From DATARH01 sp036008175 (lineage in GTDB: Bacteria > Pseudomonadota > Alphaproteobacteria > ATCC43930 > CGMCC-115725): a stretch of DNA of 64,000 nt. Of the stretch, positions 8,039 to 16,197 are shown in pieces. A program made the translations under genes and the position numbers. The notes beneath the pieces are model-generated. The model did not search any database, had not been told where the DNA came from, and saw only the letters and a program-made list of their open reading frames with translations. The DNA lies in the NCBI GenBank assembly GCA_036008175.1, contig DASYOB010000098.1:1-64000 (forward strand), written 5' to 3'. The first letter of the stretch is position 1. The number at the start of each line of letters is the position of its first letter.

Positions 8039-8700
8039 GCGAGGCGGCCACATCCACCGCCCTTCCGGACCAAATTCCCGGACGAGAGTGCGCGCTGTGC
8101 CCGCGGCTCGCCGCATTCCGCGCGGCGCAGCGGGTAGCGCATCCCGAGTGGTTCAACGCGCCGGTTCCGTCGTTCGGCCCGGACTCGGCCGAGCTGCTGA
8201 TTGTCGGCCTCGCGCCGGGGCTGCGAGGGGCGAACCGCACCGGTCGACCGTTCACCGGGGATTACGCCGGGGATCTCTTATATCGCAGCCTACTAAAGTT
8301 CGGTTTCGCGACAGGAGATTACCGCGCCGATCCGGATGACGGGCTGAAGTTGCGCCGTGCGCGAATCGCCAACGCGGTGCGCTGCGTCCCGCCGCAGAAC
8401 CGCCCGGATCCGGCGGAAATCGCGGCCTGCGGCCGGTTTCTCGTGGCAGAACTTGCGCGCTTGCCGAGCGTGAGGGCGATCCTCGCCCTCGGCGCCATCG
8501 CCCATAATGCCGTCCTGGCGGCGAAGGGCCTCAGGCGGGCCCGCTACCCCTTTGCACACGGCGCTCTGCATGAGCTGCCAGATGGCATTGTGCTCGCCGA
8601 CAGCTATCACTGCTCGCGGCTCAACACCAACACCGGGAGACTCACGACCGAAATGTTCGAGGCGGTGATCTCCCGCCTCGCCGACCACCTCGCCGCGTAA
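8035..8700 (+). CDS. Uracil-DNA glycosylase, family 5 (UdgB-like)
   Basis: 221 residues with a GTG start that overlaps the previous stop. ECALCPRLAAFR supplies Cys residues for the iron-sulfur cluster. GLAPGLRGANRTGRPFTGD (about 58-76) is the family-5 motif A, where the usual family-4 Glu is absent. DSYHCSRLNTNTGRLT (about 192-207) is motif B. The enzyme removes uracil and related deaminated bases from DNA. NALCPxx-type Cys ligands further in are seen at RCVPPQNR. Confidence 0.9.
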   Translation: MSEAATSTALPDQIPGRECALCPRLAAFRAAQRVAHPEWFNAPVPSFGPDSAELLIVGLAPGLRGANRTGRPFTGDYAGDLLYRSLLKFGFATGDYRADPDDGLKLRRARIANAVRCVPPQNRPDPAEIAACGRFLVAELARLPSVRAILALGAIAHNAVLAAKGLRRARYPFAHGALHELPDGIVLADSYHCSRLNTNTGRLTTEMFEAVISRLADHLAA

Positions 8701-8708
8701 GAACCGCC

Positions 8709-9173
8709 TCAGAGATCGCGCGAACGCAGCAGGCGGGCTTTGTTCCGCTGCCAATCGCGATCGCGATCGGCCTGGCGCTTGTCCGCCTTGCGCTTGCCGT
8801 GCGCGACGCCGAGCTCGACCTTGGCCCGCCCGCGCTCGTTGAAATAGATCGACAGCGGCACGATGGTCACGCCCTCGCGTCGGATCGCACCCAACAACCG
8901 GTTCATTTCCCTACGGTGAAGCAGCAGCTTTCGCGGCCGGCGCGGATGGTGGTTGAAATGGGACGAGGATTTGTATTCGGGGATATTGGCGTTGACCAGA
9001 AAGAGCTCACCGCCTTCCGCGTTTGCATAGGCCTCGGCGATGCTGGCGCCCCCCAGGCGCAGCGACTTGACCTCGGTGCCATGCAGTACCAGCCCGGCTT
9101 CGAGCGTGTCCTCGACCAGATAGTCATGACGAGCGCGGCGATTCAGCGCGGCGTAACGCTCGGTGCCCCGCAT
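8709..9173 (-). CDS. smpB: SsrA-binding protein SmpB
   Basis: 154 residues, normal for SmpB, the tmRNA partner in ribosome rescue. Recognisable are RRARHDYLVEDTLEAGLVL, the core GTEVKSLRLGGASIAEAYA, the NIPEY and RPRKLLLHRREM segments, and the basic C-terminal tail (GKRKADKRQADRDRDWQRNK) that enters the ribosomal A site. It lies 28 bases downstream of dapA in the same direction, a common pairing in alphaproteobacteria. Confidence 0.97.
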   Translation of the reverse strand: MRGTERYAALNRRARHDYLVEDTLEAGLVLHGTEVKSLRLGGASIAEAYANAEGGELFLVNANIPEYKSSSHFNHHPRRPRKLLLHRREMNRLLGAIRREGVTIVPLSIYFNERGRAKVELGVAHGKRKADKRQADRDRDWQRNKARLLRSRDL

Positions 9174-9201
9174 GCCGCGGCGCGCGCCCTCAACCTGACG
9201 G

Positions 9202-10077
9202 CTAGTTGATCAGGCCGGCGCCGCGCATCGCCCGCTGCACCTTTTCCTGGGTCTCAGGCATCAGATGCCAGAGCGGCTGACGCACCTCGGCGGTGCAGCG
9301 GCCCAGCAGCGAAGCGGCGTATTTGACCGGCGCCGGGCTGGTTTCAACGAACAATGCGTCGTGCACCGGAATGAGGCGCTCGTTGATCTCGCGCACGGTC
9401 TTCACATCGCCACGCTGCCAGGCCTCGTGCATCTCCGAGCAGAGCCGCGGTGCGATGTTCGCCGTTACCGAGATGCAGCCGTCGCCGCCCTGGGCGAGAT
9501 ATGCGACCGCGGTCGCATCCTCGCCGGACAACAGGCAGAAGCCGTTGCCGATCTCGATCCGCATCTTCAGCGGCCGTGCGAGATCGTTGGTGGCGTCCTT
9601 GACCCCGATGATGTTCGGCAGCTTGGCGAGGCGCGCCATAGTGGCGTTGCTCATATCGACGGCGCTTCGCCCCGGAATGTTGTAGATGACGATCGGCAGG
9701 TCGACCGCGTCATGCACCGCCTTGAAGTGCTGATAGAGGCCTTCCTGCGTCGGCTTGTTGTAATAGGGGCAGACGATCAGCGCCGCGTCCGCGCCGGCTT
9801 CCTTGGCAACCCGCGTCGCGGCAATCGTATGCGCGGTGGAGTTGAACCCGGTACCCGGGATGACGGGCGCGCGGCCCTTGGCTACCTCGACGCAGAGTTT
9901 GATCAGGCGCTCCTGTTCGTCGTCTTCGAGCGCCGGACACTCGCCGGTTGTACCGATCGGCACCAGGCCATGCGTTCCCTGGCCGATCTGCCAGGCGACG
10001 TGCTCCTGAAACGCGGTTTCGTCGACGGCACCGTCCCGGAACGGGGTGATCAACGCGACAAGCGACCCCTTGAACAT
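9202..10077 (-). CDS. dapA: 4-hydroxy-tetrahydrodipicolinate synthase
   Basis: 291 residues, full length. It condenses pyruvate and aspartate semialdehyde at the entry to the diaminopimelate/lysine pathway. Seen are PIGTTGECPAL (Thr-Thr proton relay), VIYNIPGRSAVDM with the catalytic Tyr, and the Schiff-base lysine in IIGVKDAT (about residue 161). A strong GGGAGG ribosome binding site precedes the ATG. It is divergent from the lytic transglycosylase across about 200 bases and probably shares a transcript with smpB. Confidence 0.96.
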   Translation of the reverse strand: MFKGSLVALITPFRDGAVDETAFQEHVAWQIGQGTHGLVPIGTTGECPALEDDEQERLIKLCVEVAKGRAPVIPGTGFNSTAHTIAATRVAKEAGADAALIVCPYYNKPTQEGLYQHFKAVHDAVDLPIVIYNIPGRSAVDMSNATMARLAKLPNIIGVKDATNDLARPLKMRIEIGNGFCLLSGEDATAVAYLAQGGDGCISVTANIAPRLCSEMHEAWQRGDVKTVREINERLIPVHDALFVETSPAPVKYAASLLGRCTAEVRQPLWHLMPETQEKVQRAMRGAGLIN

Positions 10078-10275
10078 GGCTTCCTCCCGGCTCTCGCCCG
10101 CGGGCCCGAGGCACGATAGTCCCCGCCGCCGCTAGCTTCAACATCACCGAGCGGGCGTCGTTGCCTCGACCGGGCGGCGGCTGCGGTTACCGACGGTTAC
10201 AGAAAACTTGCGGCGCTGCAAAAAAACCCGTAAGCATGGCTTATCACTCTGTCCGGTAGATCGGAGCGGCGGGCA

Positions 10276-12240
10276 TTGTTCTCGGTCTTTCGCGTTTTAT
10301 TTGTGACGGGCGGCATTCTTGCTTCGCTTACTGCGTTAGCTCAAGCCGACAACAGCAACAACAGCGGCGATACCGAACAGAGCGCGGCTATCGCGGCACT
10401 TGCCGCGGCGCATAGCGGGGACTGGGCCCAAGCCTACGCCCGGGCCGGGCAGCTGCAGGATCCGCTGCCACTCAAGATGGTCCGCTGGCTCGACTACATC
10501 CGGTCGAATGCCGGTTACCGCTTCGCCGACATCGCCGGCTTTATCGACCAGAACCCCGGTTGGCCACTGCAAAAGAAGCTGCTGCGCCGCGCCGAAGAGG
10601 GCTTGGGCGTGCAAGCCGAGGATGTCGCGGCCGATTGGCTGAAGCGGCACCCGCCGATCAGCGCGGCTGGGAAGGCCCGCGGGGCCGAGCTGATGATCAG
10701 CCACGGCGATACCGAGGCTGGCACAGCCGCGCTGCGGGCGGCCTGGATCGAGGGCGATTTCACCCCGGCCGACGAGCACCGGCTGCTGACACGCTTCTCC
10801 GCGACATTCCGGCCGGAAGACAACGCCAAGCGGCTCGACCGGCTGATCTGGGATGGCGATGCCGATGCGGCGCGCCGAATGTTTCCGCTGGTTTCTGCTG
10901 ATCAGCGCGCAGTGGCGGAGGCGCGGCTCGCGCTCGCGAGCGATGTGCCAAACGTTGAAAAATTGGTTGCAAAAGTCCCAGCGCAGCTTCGCTCGGACCC
11001 CGGCCTCGCCTTCGAAGAAGCGCGGTGGGACCGGAAGAAGGGCTTTTTTGACACCGCCGCGCAGATCCTGCTCGCTCACCCCGACAACCCGCTAAATCCC
11101 GCAGCCTGGTGGGACGAACGCCAGGAGATTGCGCGCCGGCTGCTTGTCGCCGGCAATGCCGATCTCGCCTATCGGCTGGCCGAGCAGCATGCGACGACTG
11201 ATGGCGCGGCCTATTGCGACGCGGAATTCCTAACCGGCTACATAGAGCTGCGATACCGCAACGACCCGGCCGGCGCCTTCGAACATTTCTCCCATATTCT
11301 TGCCCGCGCCACCGGCACCTACGGCAAGGCACGCGGCGCCTACTGGGCCGGGCGCGCGGCCGAAGCGGAAGGCAAGCAGGATCTGGCGACCAAATGGTAC
11401 ACCGCTGGCGCCGAGAACATGGCGACCTTCTATGGCCAGCTCTCCGCTCATCAGCTCGGCAAGGATGCACCACCGCACCCGGTGCCGGAACCGCGGCCGG
11501 ACAGCGCGCAGCAGGCCAAGTTCGATGCTCAGGAGCTGGTCCGCGCGACGCACCTGTTCTTCGCCGCCGGCGATCGCGACCACGCTGGCAAGTTCCTGCT
11601 GCAGCTGGCGGATCAGGCAAAAACTCCGGTCGATTTCGGCATGCTCGCCTCGCTCGCCGAGGCGCACGGTCGGATCGACCTGGCGATCGCCGTGGCGCGA
11701 CGGTCGGTCGGTGCCGGAATGCCGCTGATGGTGCACGGATACCCGGTGACCACACTCCCCAGTGGCGGCACAACCGAGCCTTCGCTGCTGTTCGCGATCG
11801 TCCGCCAGGAAAGTGCCTTTGCTCCGGATGCGACAAGCCGCGTCGGGGCACGCGGTCTGATGCAGCTGATGCCGGCCACCGCAGCCAATGTCGCGAGCAA
11901 ACTGCAGCTGCCGTTCTCGCTCGACCGGCTGACCACTGACGGCGTCTACAATCTCGAGCTCGGCCGGTCCTATATCGAGAGGCTGATCGAGGATTTCGGC
12001 GGTTCCTATCCGCTGGCCATCGCCGCATATAACGCCGGTCCCGGACGCATTAAACAGTGGCTGCAAGCGTTTGGCGACCCGCGCGGCCGCGCCATCGGCA
12101 TGGTCGATTGGATTGAGTGCATCCCGTTCAACGAGACGCGGACGTATGTGCAGCGGGTATTGGAGAACCTGCAGGTCTACCGCGGTCAGAACGCCGACAA
12201 CGTCGCCGCGTTTTCCCTCGCCGCCGACCTCGCCCGCTGA
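10276..12240 (+). CDS. slt: Soluble lytic murein transglycosylase
   Basis: 654 residues, TTG start, signal peptide (FSVFRVLFVTGGILASLTALAQA). A long helical superhelix (U-shaped, tetratricopeptide-like) precedes the C-terminal SLT domain, where AIVRQESAFAPDATSRVGAR holds the catalytic Glu and LMQLMPATA, AAYNAGPGRIKQWL follow as in the Slt70 family. It cleaves the MurNAc-GlcNAc bond of peptidoglycan in the periplasm, forming 1,6-anhydro ends. The TTG start suggests moderate translation. Confidence 0.93.
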   Translation: MFSVFRVLFVTGGILASLTALAQADNSNNSGDTEQSAAIAALAAAHSGDWAQAYARAGQLQDPLPLKMVRWLDYIRSNAGYRFADIAGFIDQNPGWPLQKKLLRRAEEGLGVQAEDVAADWLKRHPPISAAGKARGAELMISHGDTEAGTAALRAAWIEGDFTPADEHRLLTRFSATFRPEDNAKRLDRLIWDGDADAARRMFPLVSADQRAVAEARLALASDVPNVEKLVAKVPAQLRSDPGLAFEEARWDRKKGFFDTAAQILLAHPDNPLNPAAWWDERQEIARRLLVAGNADLAYRLAEQHATTDGAAYCDAEFLTGYIELRYRNDPAGAFEHFSHILARATGTYGKARGAYWAGRAAEAEGKQDLATKWYTAGAENMATFYGQLSAHQLGKDAPPHPVPEPRPDSAQQAKFDAQELVRATHLFFAAGDRDHAGKFLLQLADQAKTPVDFGMLASLAEAHGRIDLAIAVARRSVGAGMPLMVHGYPVTTLPSGGTTEPSLLFAIVRQESAFAPDATSRVGARGLMQLMPATAANVASKLQLPFSLDRLTTDGVYNLELGRSYIERLIEDFGGSYPLAIAAYNAGPGRIKQWLQAFGDPRGRAIGMVDWIECIPFNETRTYVQRVLENLQVYRGQNADNVAAFSLAADLAR

Positions 12241-12293
12241 CCCTTCCCCGGTGGGGTATCGATTTGCTCCCAGCCTGATCCGGACGGGTGAGG

Positions 12294-13328
12294 ATGCGAT
12301 TGCGGCTGATCGACTTCGACCCGGATCGCAGGCACAATAGTTCGACGCGGCTGGCCATAGGTGCCTACTTGTCCGATCTCCATTATGCGGTGGAGCTGAC
12401 GCCCCCGGATATCGAACCCTATAGGGCGGGCAATACCGGCATCGACTACGTCCACACCTTTACCTCGGTTGAGGCGGGGCCGCACGTCCTCATTACCGCG
12501 TTGACGCATGGCAACGAGATCTGCGGCGCGATCGCCCTCGATCGACTGCTCCGCGCCGATATCCGACCGCGCCGCGGCAAGTTGACGCTCGCCTTCGACA
12601 ATGTCGCGGCATATCGCGAATTCGACCCGCGCTATCCGATCGCCTCGCGCTACGTCGACGAGGATTTCAACCGGCTGTGGAACTCGGAGACGCTCGACGG
12701 CCCACGCCGGTCGGTCGAGCTGGAGCGCGCGCGAGCTTTGCGCCCGATCGTCGATGCCGCGGATTTTCTGCTCGACATGCACTCGATGCAGCACGCCACC
12801 GCGCCGTTGATGCTGGCCGGGCTGTTGCCGCGTTCCCGCGAGCTGGCACGCCGGGTCGGGATTCCCGAGCTGATCATGTGCGACGCCGGCCACGCCGCCG
12901 GTCCGCGGATGCGCGATTACGGCGGTTTTGGCGATCCCAGTTCGAGCAAGACGGCGCTGCTGATCGAGTCAGGCCAGCACTGGGAGCGCCGTGCCGCGGA
13001 GGTCGCCGGCGACGTGATGTTGCGGTTTCTGATCGCGACCGGATGTGTGAGCCGCGACGATGTGACGGTGCTCGGCGGACCCGAATTCGACGCACAGCCG
13101 CGACAGCGCACGATCGAAGTGACCGAGGCGGTCACGATCAGCAGCGATCGCTTCGATTTTGCCGACGATTTCCGCGGGCTCGAGGTGCTGAGCGAAAAGG
13201 GCACTCTGATTGGCCACGACGACGGCCGTGAGGTGCGCACGCCCTACGATAATTGCGTGCTGATCATGCCGTCGCGCCGGCTCGTCAAGGGCCAGACGGC
13301 AGTCCGGCTTGGGCGGTATATCGACTGA
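12294..13328 (+). CDS. Succinylglutamate desuccinylase/aspartoacylase family zinc hydrolase
   Basis: 344 residues from the ATG at 12294 (a GTG six bases upstream is possible). The M14-like AstE/AspA fold is shown by ALTHGNEICGAIAL with zinc-binding His and Glu, FDPRYPIASRYVDEDFNRLW, and LLDMHSMQHATAPL with the third ligand. LIESGQHWERRA near 225 would hold the catalytic Glu. The arginine succinyltransferase pathway genes are absent here, so the substrate (an N-acyl amino acid or related amide) is unknown. The 3' end overlaps the next frame. Confidence 0.85.
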   Translation: MRLRLIDFDPDRRHNSSTRLAIGAYLSDLHYAVELTPPDIEPYRAGNTGIDYVHTFTSVEAGPHVLITALTHGNEICGAIALDRLLRADIRPRRGKLTLAFDNVAAYREFDPRYPIASRYVDEDFNRLWNSETLDGPRRSVELERARALRPIVDAADFLLDMHSMQHATAPLMLAGLLPRSRELARRVGIPELIMCDAGHAAGPRMRDYGGFGDPSSSKTALLIESGQHWERRAAEVAGDVMLRFLIATGCVSRDDVTVLGGPEFDAQPRQRTIEVTEAVTISSDRFDFADDFRGLEVLSEKGTLIGHDDGREVRTPYDNCVLIMPSRRLVKGQTAVRLGRYID

Positions 13329-13849
13329 CGCCGCCGATCCCGCCCCGCAAGCACAGCTTTCCACCGATCGTCGACGCGCGCTCGCGTGTGCTCGTGCTGG
13401 GCACGCTACCCGGCGAGGAATCGCTGCGCCGGGCCGAGTATTACGCGCATCCCCGCAATCTGTTTTGGCCGATCGTGTTTGCCCTGTTTGGCCGCGATGC
13501 GCCGCCTCCAGTCTATGCTGAGAAGCTGGCCTTTGTACTGGCGCAGCGGATCGCGCTTTGGGACGTCTGCGAGGCGACTCAACGTCTGGCCAGCGCGGAT
13601 TCGACGATCGCGGATGAGCTCCCGAACACCATCCATGACCTGCTCGATGCACATCCGGGCATCTGTGCCGTCGCCTTCAACGGCAGCGGCGCACGCCGGC
13701 TCTATGATCGTCATTTCACCCGACGGCCCGGCCTCCTCTATCTCGCGCTACCCTCGACAAGTCCGGCTCATGCTCGCCTTGGCTTCGCTGAAAAGCTTGC
13801 GTCCTGGAAGCTGCTGTGGGAAGCGGCGCGGACAGCGCAAACTTTCTAA
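13253..13849 (+). CDS. DNA-deoxyinosine (hypoxanthine) glycosylase
   Basis: The uracil-DNA glycosylase superfamily fold is recognisable: VLVLGTLPGEESLRRAEYYA with HPRNLFWPI, then VAFNGSGARRLYDRH and ALPSTSPAHA, the pattern of family-6 hypoxanthine-DNA glycosylases that remove deaminated adenine. The start is uncertain. The frame opens at a TTG (13253) inside the previous gene; the homologous part begins only at about 13325, where a CTG overlaps the previous stop. The last four bases overlap the convergent pseudokinase gene. Confidence 0.85.
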   Translation: MRADHAVAPARQGPDGSPAWAVYRLTPPIPPRKHSFPPIVDARSRVLVLGTLPGEESLRRAEYYAHPRNLFWPIVFALFGRDAPPPVYAEKLAFVLAQRIALWDVCEATQRLASADSTIADELPNTIHDLLDAHPGICAVAFNGSGARRLYDRHFTRRPGLLYLALPSTSPAHARLGFAEKLASWKLLWEAARTAQTF

Positions 13850-16188
13850 AACCGCCGTGCTTCGGCCGTCGGAAGAAACTCCAGCAACGTTGTAGTCAAC
13901 CGGTCGATTTCCACCGCGACCTGTTGTAGCTGCGACCCTCCGCGCTGGCGCAATTCGGCACCGGCGATGCCGAGCGAAGACGCCAAGAGATCGCAAACCC
14001 GCCTGCCGCCGAGATGGCCGGCACAGCGGCGGAGCGCCGCGATGCCGTGGGTGTAGGCGGTCGCATCAGCGGCTGCGACCGCGCGATCGAGCCGGTCCAA
14101 GAGCTGTCGCGCATCGGCGCGAAACGTATCAATCAGCTCGCGCAGAAACGCCTCGCCGCCACCGAGCGTGCGCAATGCCTCGATCGTCGCGATGTCAACG
14201 ACTGCCGAGATGTCGGGGACGAATTTCGGATGCGCGGCAATCGGCGTCACGCGGTGCTCACCGGCGTTGCCGGCGTCTCTGGATGTCGGCGGGCGGCCGC
14301 TCGCAATGCCGGCCGGCTTGGGCGCATCAAGCGGGAGCCCGCGGAACGCATTGACAAGCAGGCGTTCGGTCAATGGCACCGGCAGCAGGCAATCGAGCGC
14401 GACCTTGTCCTCTTCTGCGAGACGCTCGATACGGCTGCTCTCGCCGACGAATAGAATGAACGGATCGGCGGGCCCAAGCATCCTGACGCTGTCGGCAAAG
14501 GCGAGCGCGACGAGCGGCTGGTCGCGGCCATCGACCATCAGCACCGAGCGCTCGCTTTGGTCGAGTTCAGCTATTTCGGTGACGGCAGTTTCGGTATCGC
14601 CGATCCAGCGCGCGTCTGCATGCCACCGATCGAGCAGCGCGGTGACTTCGCCGGCGAAGGCGTCATCTCCGCTGACAATCAGCACCGGCTGGCTTTTCAG
14701 GTCGAGATCGGTCTCGGCCGGCTGCTGCTCGACGCCCAAAGTCAGCGTGATAGTGAACCGATTGGGCGGTCCAGGCCCGCCTTCCATGCTGAGTTCGCCG
14801 CCGATCATCGCGACCAGCCGTGTAACTACTCCGACGGTGAGGGCCCCGTGCTCCCATGCCGCCGCACGTTGGGTTTCCCCGTCGCGGCCATCGCCGACGA
14901 TGTCGTCCGACCGGGCCGCGTCGCCGGTGTCGAACCTGATGCGCAACCGCATCCGGTCGGCGTCGCGACCGACGGCGTCGCAAGCGATTCGCAGGCTGTT
15001 CGTCTGCGCCAGATTGATAAAATGATCGGCGAGGCTGCCGAGGATGCGCGCAATTGCCTGCGAAGGGCCGCGCAAGCAGGGCGGCAGGCGCGGATCGACG
15101 CGCCATCGCATCGCGATTCCTTTTGCAGCGGCCGCGAAAGAGAGCCGGCCCAGGGTCTCGGACACTATTGCGCGGAAATCGAAGGGCGTGATCGGGGCCG
15201 AAAACTCCCCGGTTTCGACCCCGACCAGCTCGAGAATATCGCTGATCCTTTCCGCCAGAACTCGGGTCGAGTGTTCTGCGGCGCCGGCGCGGATAACTGC
15301 CAGCGGTTGCCGCAAGGCATCGGCAACCGCGGCGAGAAATCGTGTCCTGCCCGTCTCGGCCGTCGTTGCGGTAGCCCGTGCTGCGGCTATCGCGCGCAGC
15401 AGCCCGACAACACACCACGGCAGAACCATCAGCGCGGCGATCAGCCCCAAAGCGAGACCGGGCTGTCGGCGCCAGAATTCCGTGAACAGAACGACCACGG
15501 CAAACCCGGCGAGGCTGCCGATCGCGCTCCCCAGCAGCGCGTGCTCGCCGAAGCGATAACCCGCATAGAAGGCCGCCAACAAATAAAGCGGATACAGACC
15601 CGCCGCTGCAGCTCCCCCGAGATGAAGTAAGGCCGATAACAGCGCAATATCCAGCGCCATCGCGCATCCGCGCCGCAGACGGCCTGCAACCGGCCGAAGA
15701 AGAATCGACAGCAGCACGGTCCAGGCGGCAGAAAGCCCGAGCACAGCCACCGGCAACACGAGCGGCGACGCGGCACCGGTTGGCATAGCCGTCGCCAAAC
15801 CCAGCGCATAGCCGAACAACAGCGTGTCGGCAAAGACGCGAAGGATCGCCTGCTCGGCCTCCTCGCGGGCCTCGCGCTGCAGGAAGGCCACAATCCGGGG
15901 CAAGCCGGAAAGGGCGACCGCCAGGCCGACACCGGCCGGCGTCAGGATCAGCAAGGCCAAGAGAATGTCCGCCGCGAGCGGCGGCCCCATGAGACCTCGA
16001 ACGCCGGTGAAAATGCTCACAACTATAGGGGGCGCCACGCCAGCTATCGACAGGCCGACGGCTGCAGCGACGGCCCGGCCATTTCTCTCATCGGCGGATG
16101 GCAAATCTTGAGCCATCAGCGGCGCGGCCGATCCCTCGGTCCGCGCCGGCGAGCCCGAATGCGGCAATTCGGAATGAAACCCGGCCAA
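13846..16188 (-). CDS. RpfC-like membrane hybrid histidine kinase, apparently catalytically dead
   Basis: 780 residues. Residues about 40-270 form seven or eight membrane helices. A kinase core follows, but its H-box reads FLAAVADALRQPLAVI, where SHELRTP is expected, so the phosphoacceptor His is gone. The N-box (ILGSLADHFINLAQ) lacks its Asn, and the G2 box reads GALTVGVVTRLVAM instead of GLGL. A receiver-like domain (about 505-620; VLMVDGRD keeps an Asp) and a C-terminal Hpt-like domain (YTHGIAALRRCAGHLGG) follow; the Hpt His is also displaced. It starts nine bases after the intact kinase gene, so the two are probably an operon. Likely a sensor scaffold or allosteric partner; inference only. 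Confidence 0.8.
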   Translation of the reverse strand: MAGFHSELPHSGSPARTEGSAAPLMAQDLPSADERNGRAVAAAVGLSIAGVAPPIVVSIFTGVRGLMGPPLAADILLALLILTPAGVGLAVALSGLPRIVAFLQREAREEAEQAILRVFADTLLFGYALGLATAMPTGAASPLVLPVAVLGLSAAWTVLLSILLRPVAGRLRRGCAMALDIALLSALLHLGGAAAAGLYPLYLLAAFYAGYRFGEHALLGSAIGSLAGFAVVVLFTEFWRRQPGLALGLIAALMVLPWCVVGLLRAIAAARATATTAETGRTRFLAAVADALRQPLAVIRAGAAEHSTRVLAERISDILELVGVETGEFSAPITPFDFRAIVSETLGRLSFAAAAKGIAMRWRVDPRLPPCLRGPSQAIARILGSLADHFINLAQTNSLRIACDAVGRDADRMRLRIRFDTGDAARSDDIVGDGRDGETQRAAAWEHGALTVGVVTRLVAMIGGELSMEGGPGPPNRFTITLTLGVEQQPAETDLDLKSQPVLIVSGDDAFAGEVTALLDRWHADARWIGDTETAVTEIAELDQSERSVLMVDGRDQPLVALAFADSVRMLGPADPFILFVGESSRIERLAEEDKVALDCLLPVPLTERLLVNAFRGLPLDAPKPAGIASGRPPTSRDAGNAGEHRVTPIAAHPKFVPDISAVVDIATIEALRTLGGGEAFLRELIDTFRADARQLLDRLDRAVAAADATAYTHGIAALRRCAGHLGGRRVCDLLASSLGIAGAELRQRGGSQLQQVAVEIDRLTTTLLEFLPTAEARRF

Positions 16189-16197
16189 TCGGCTGCC

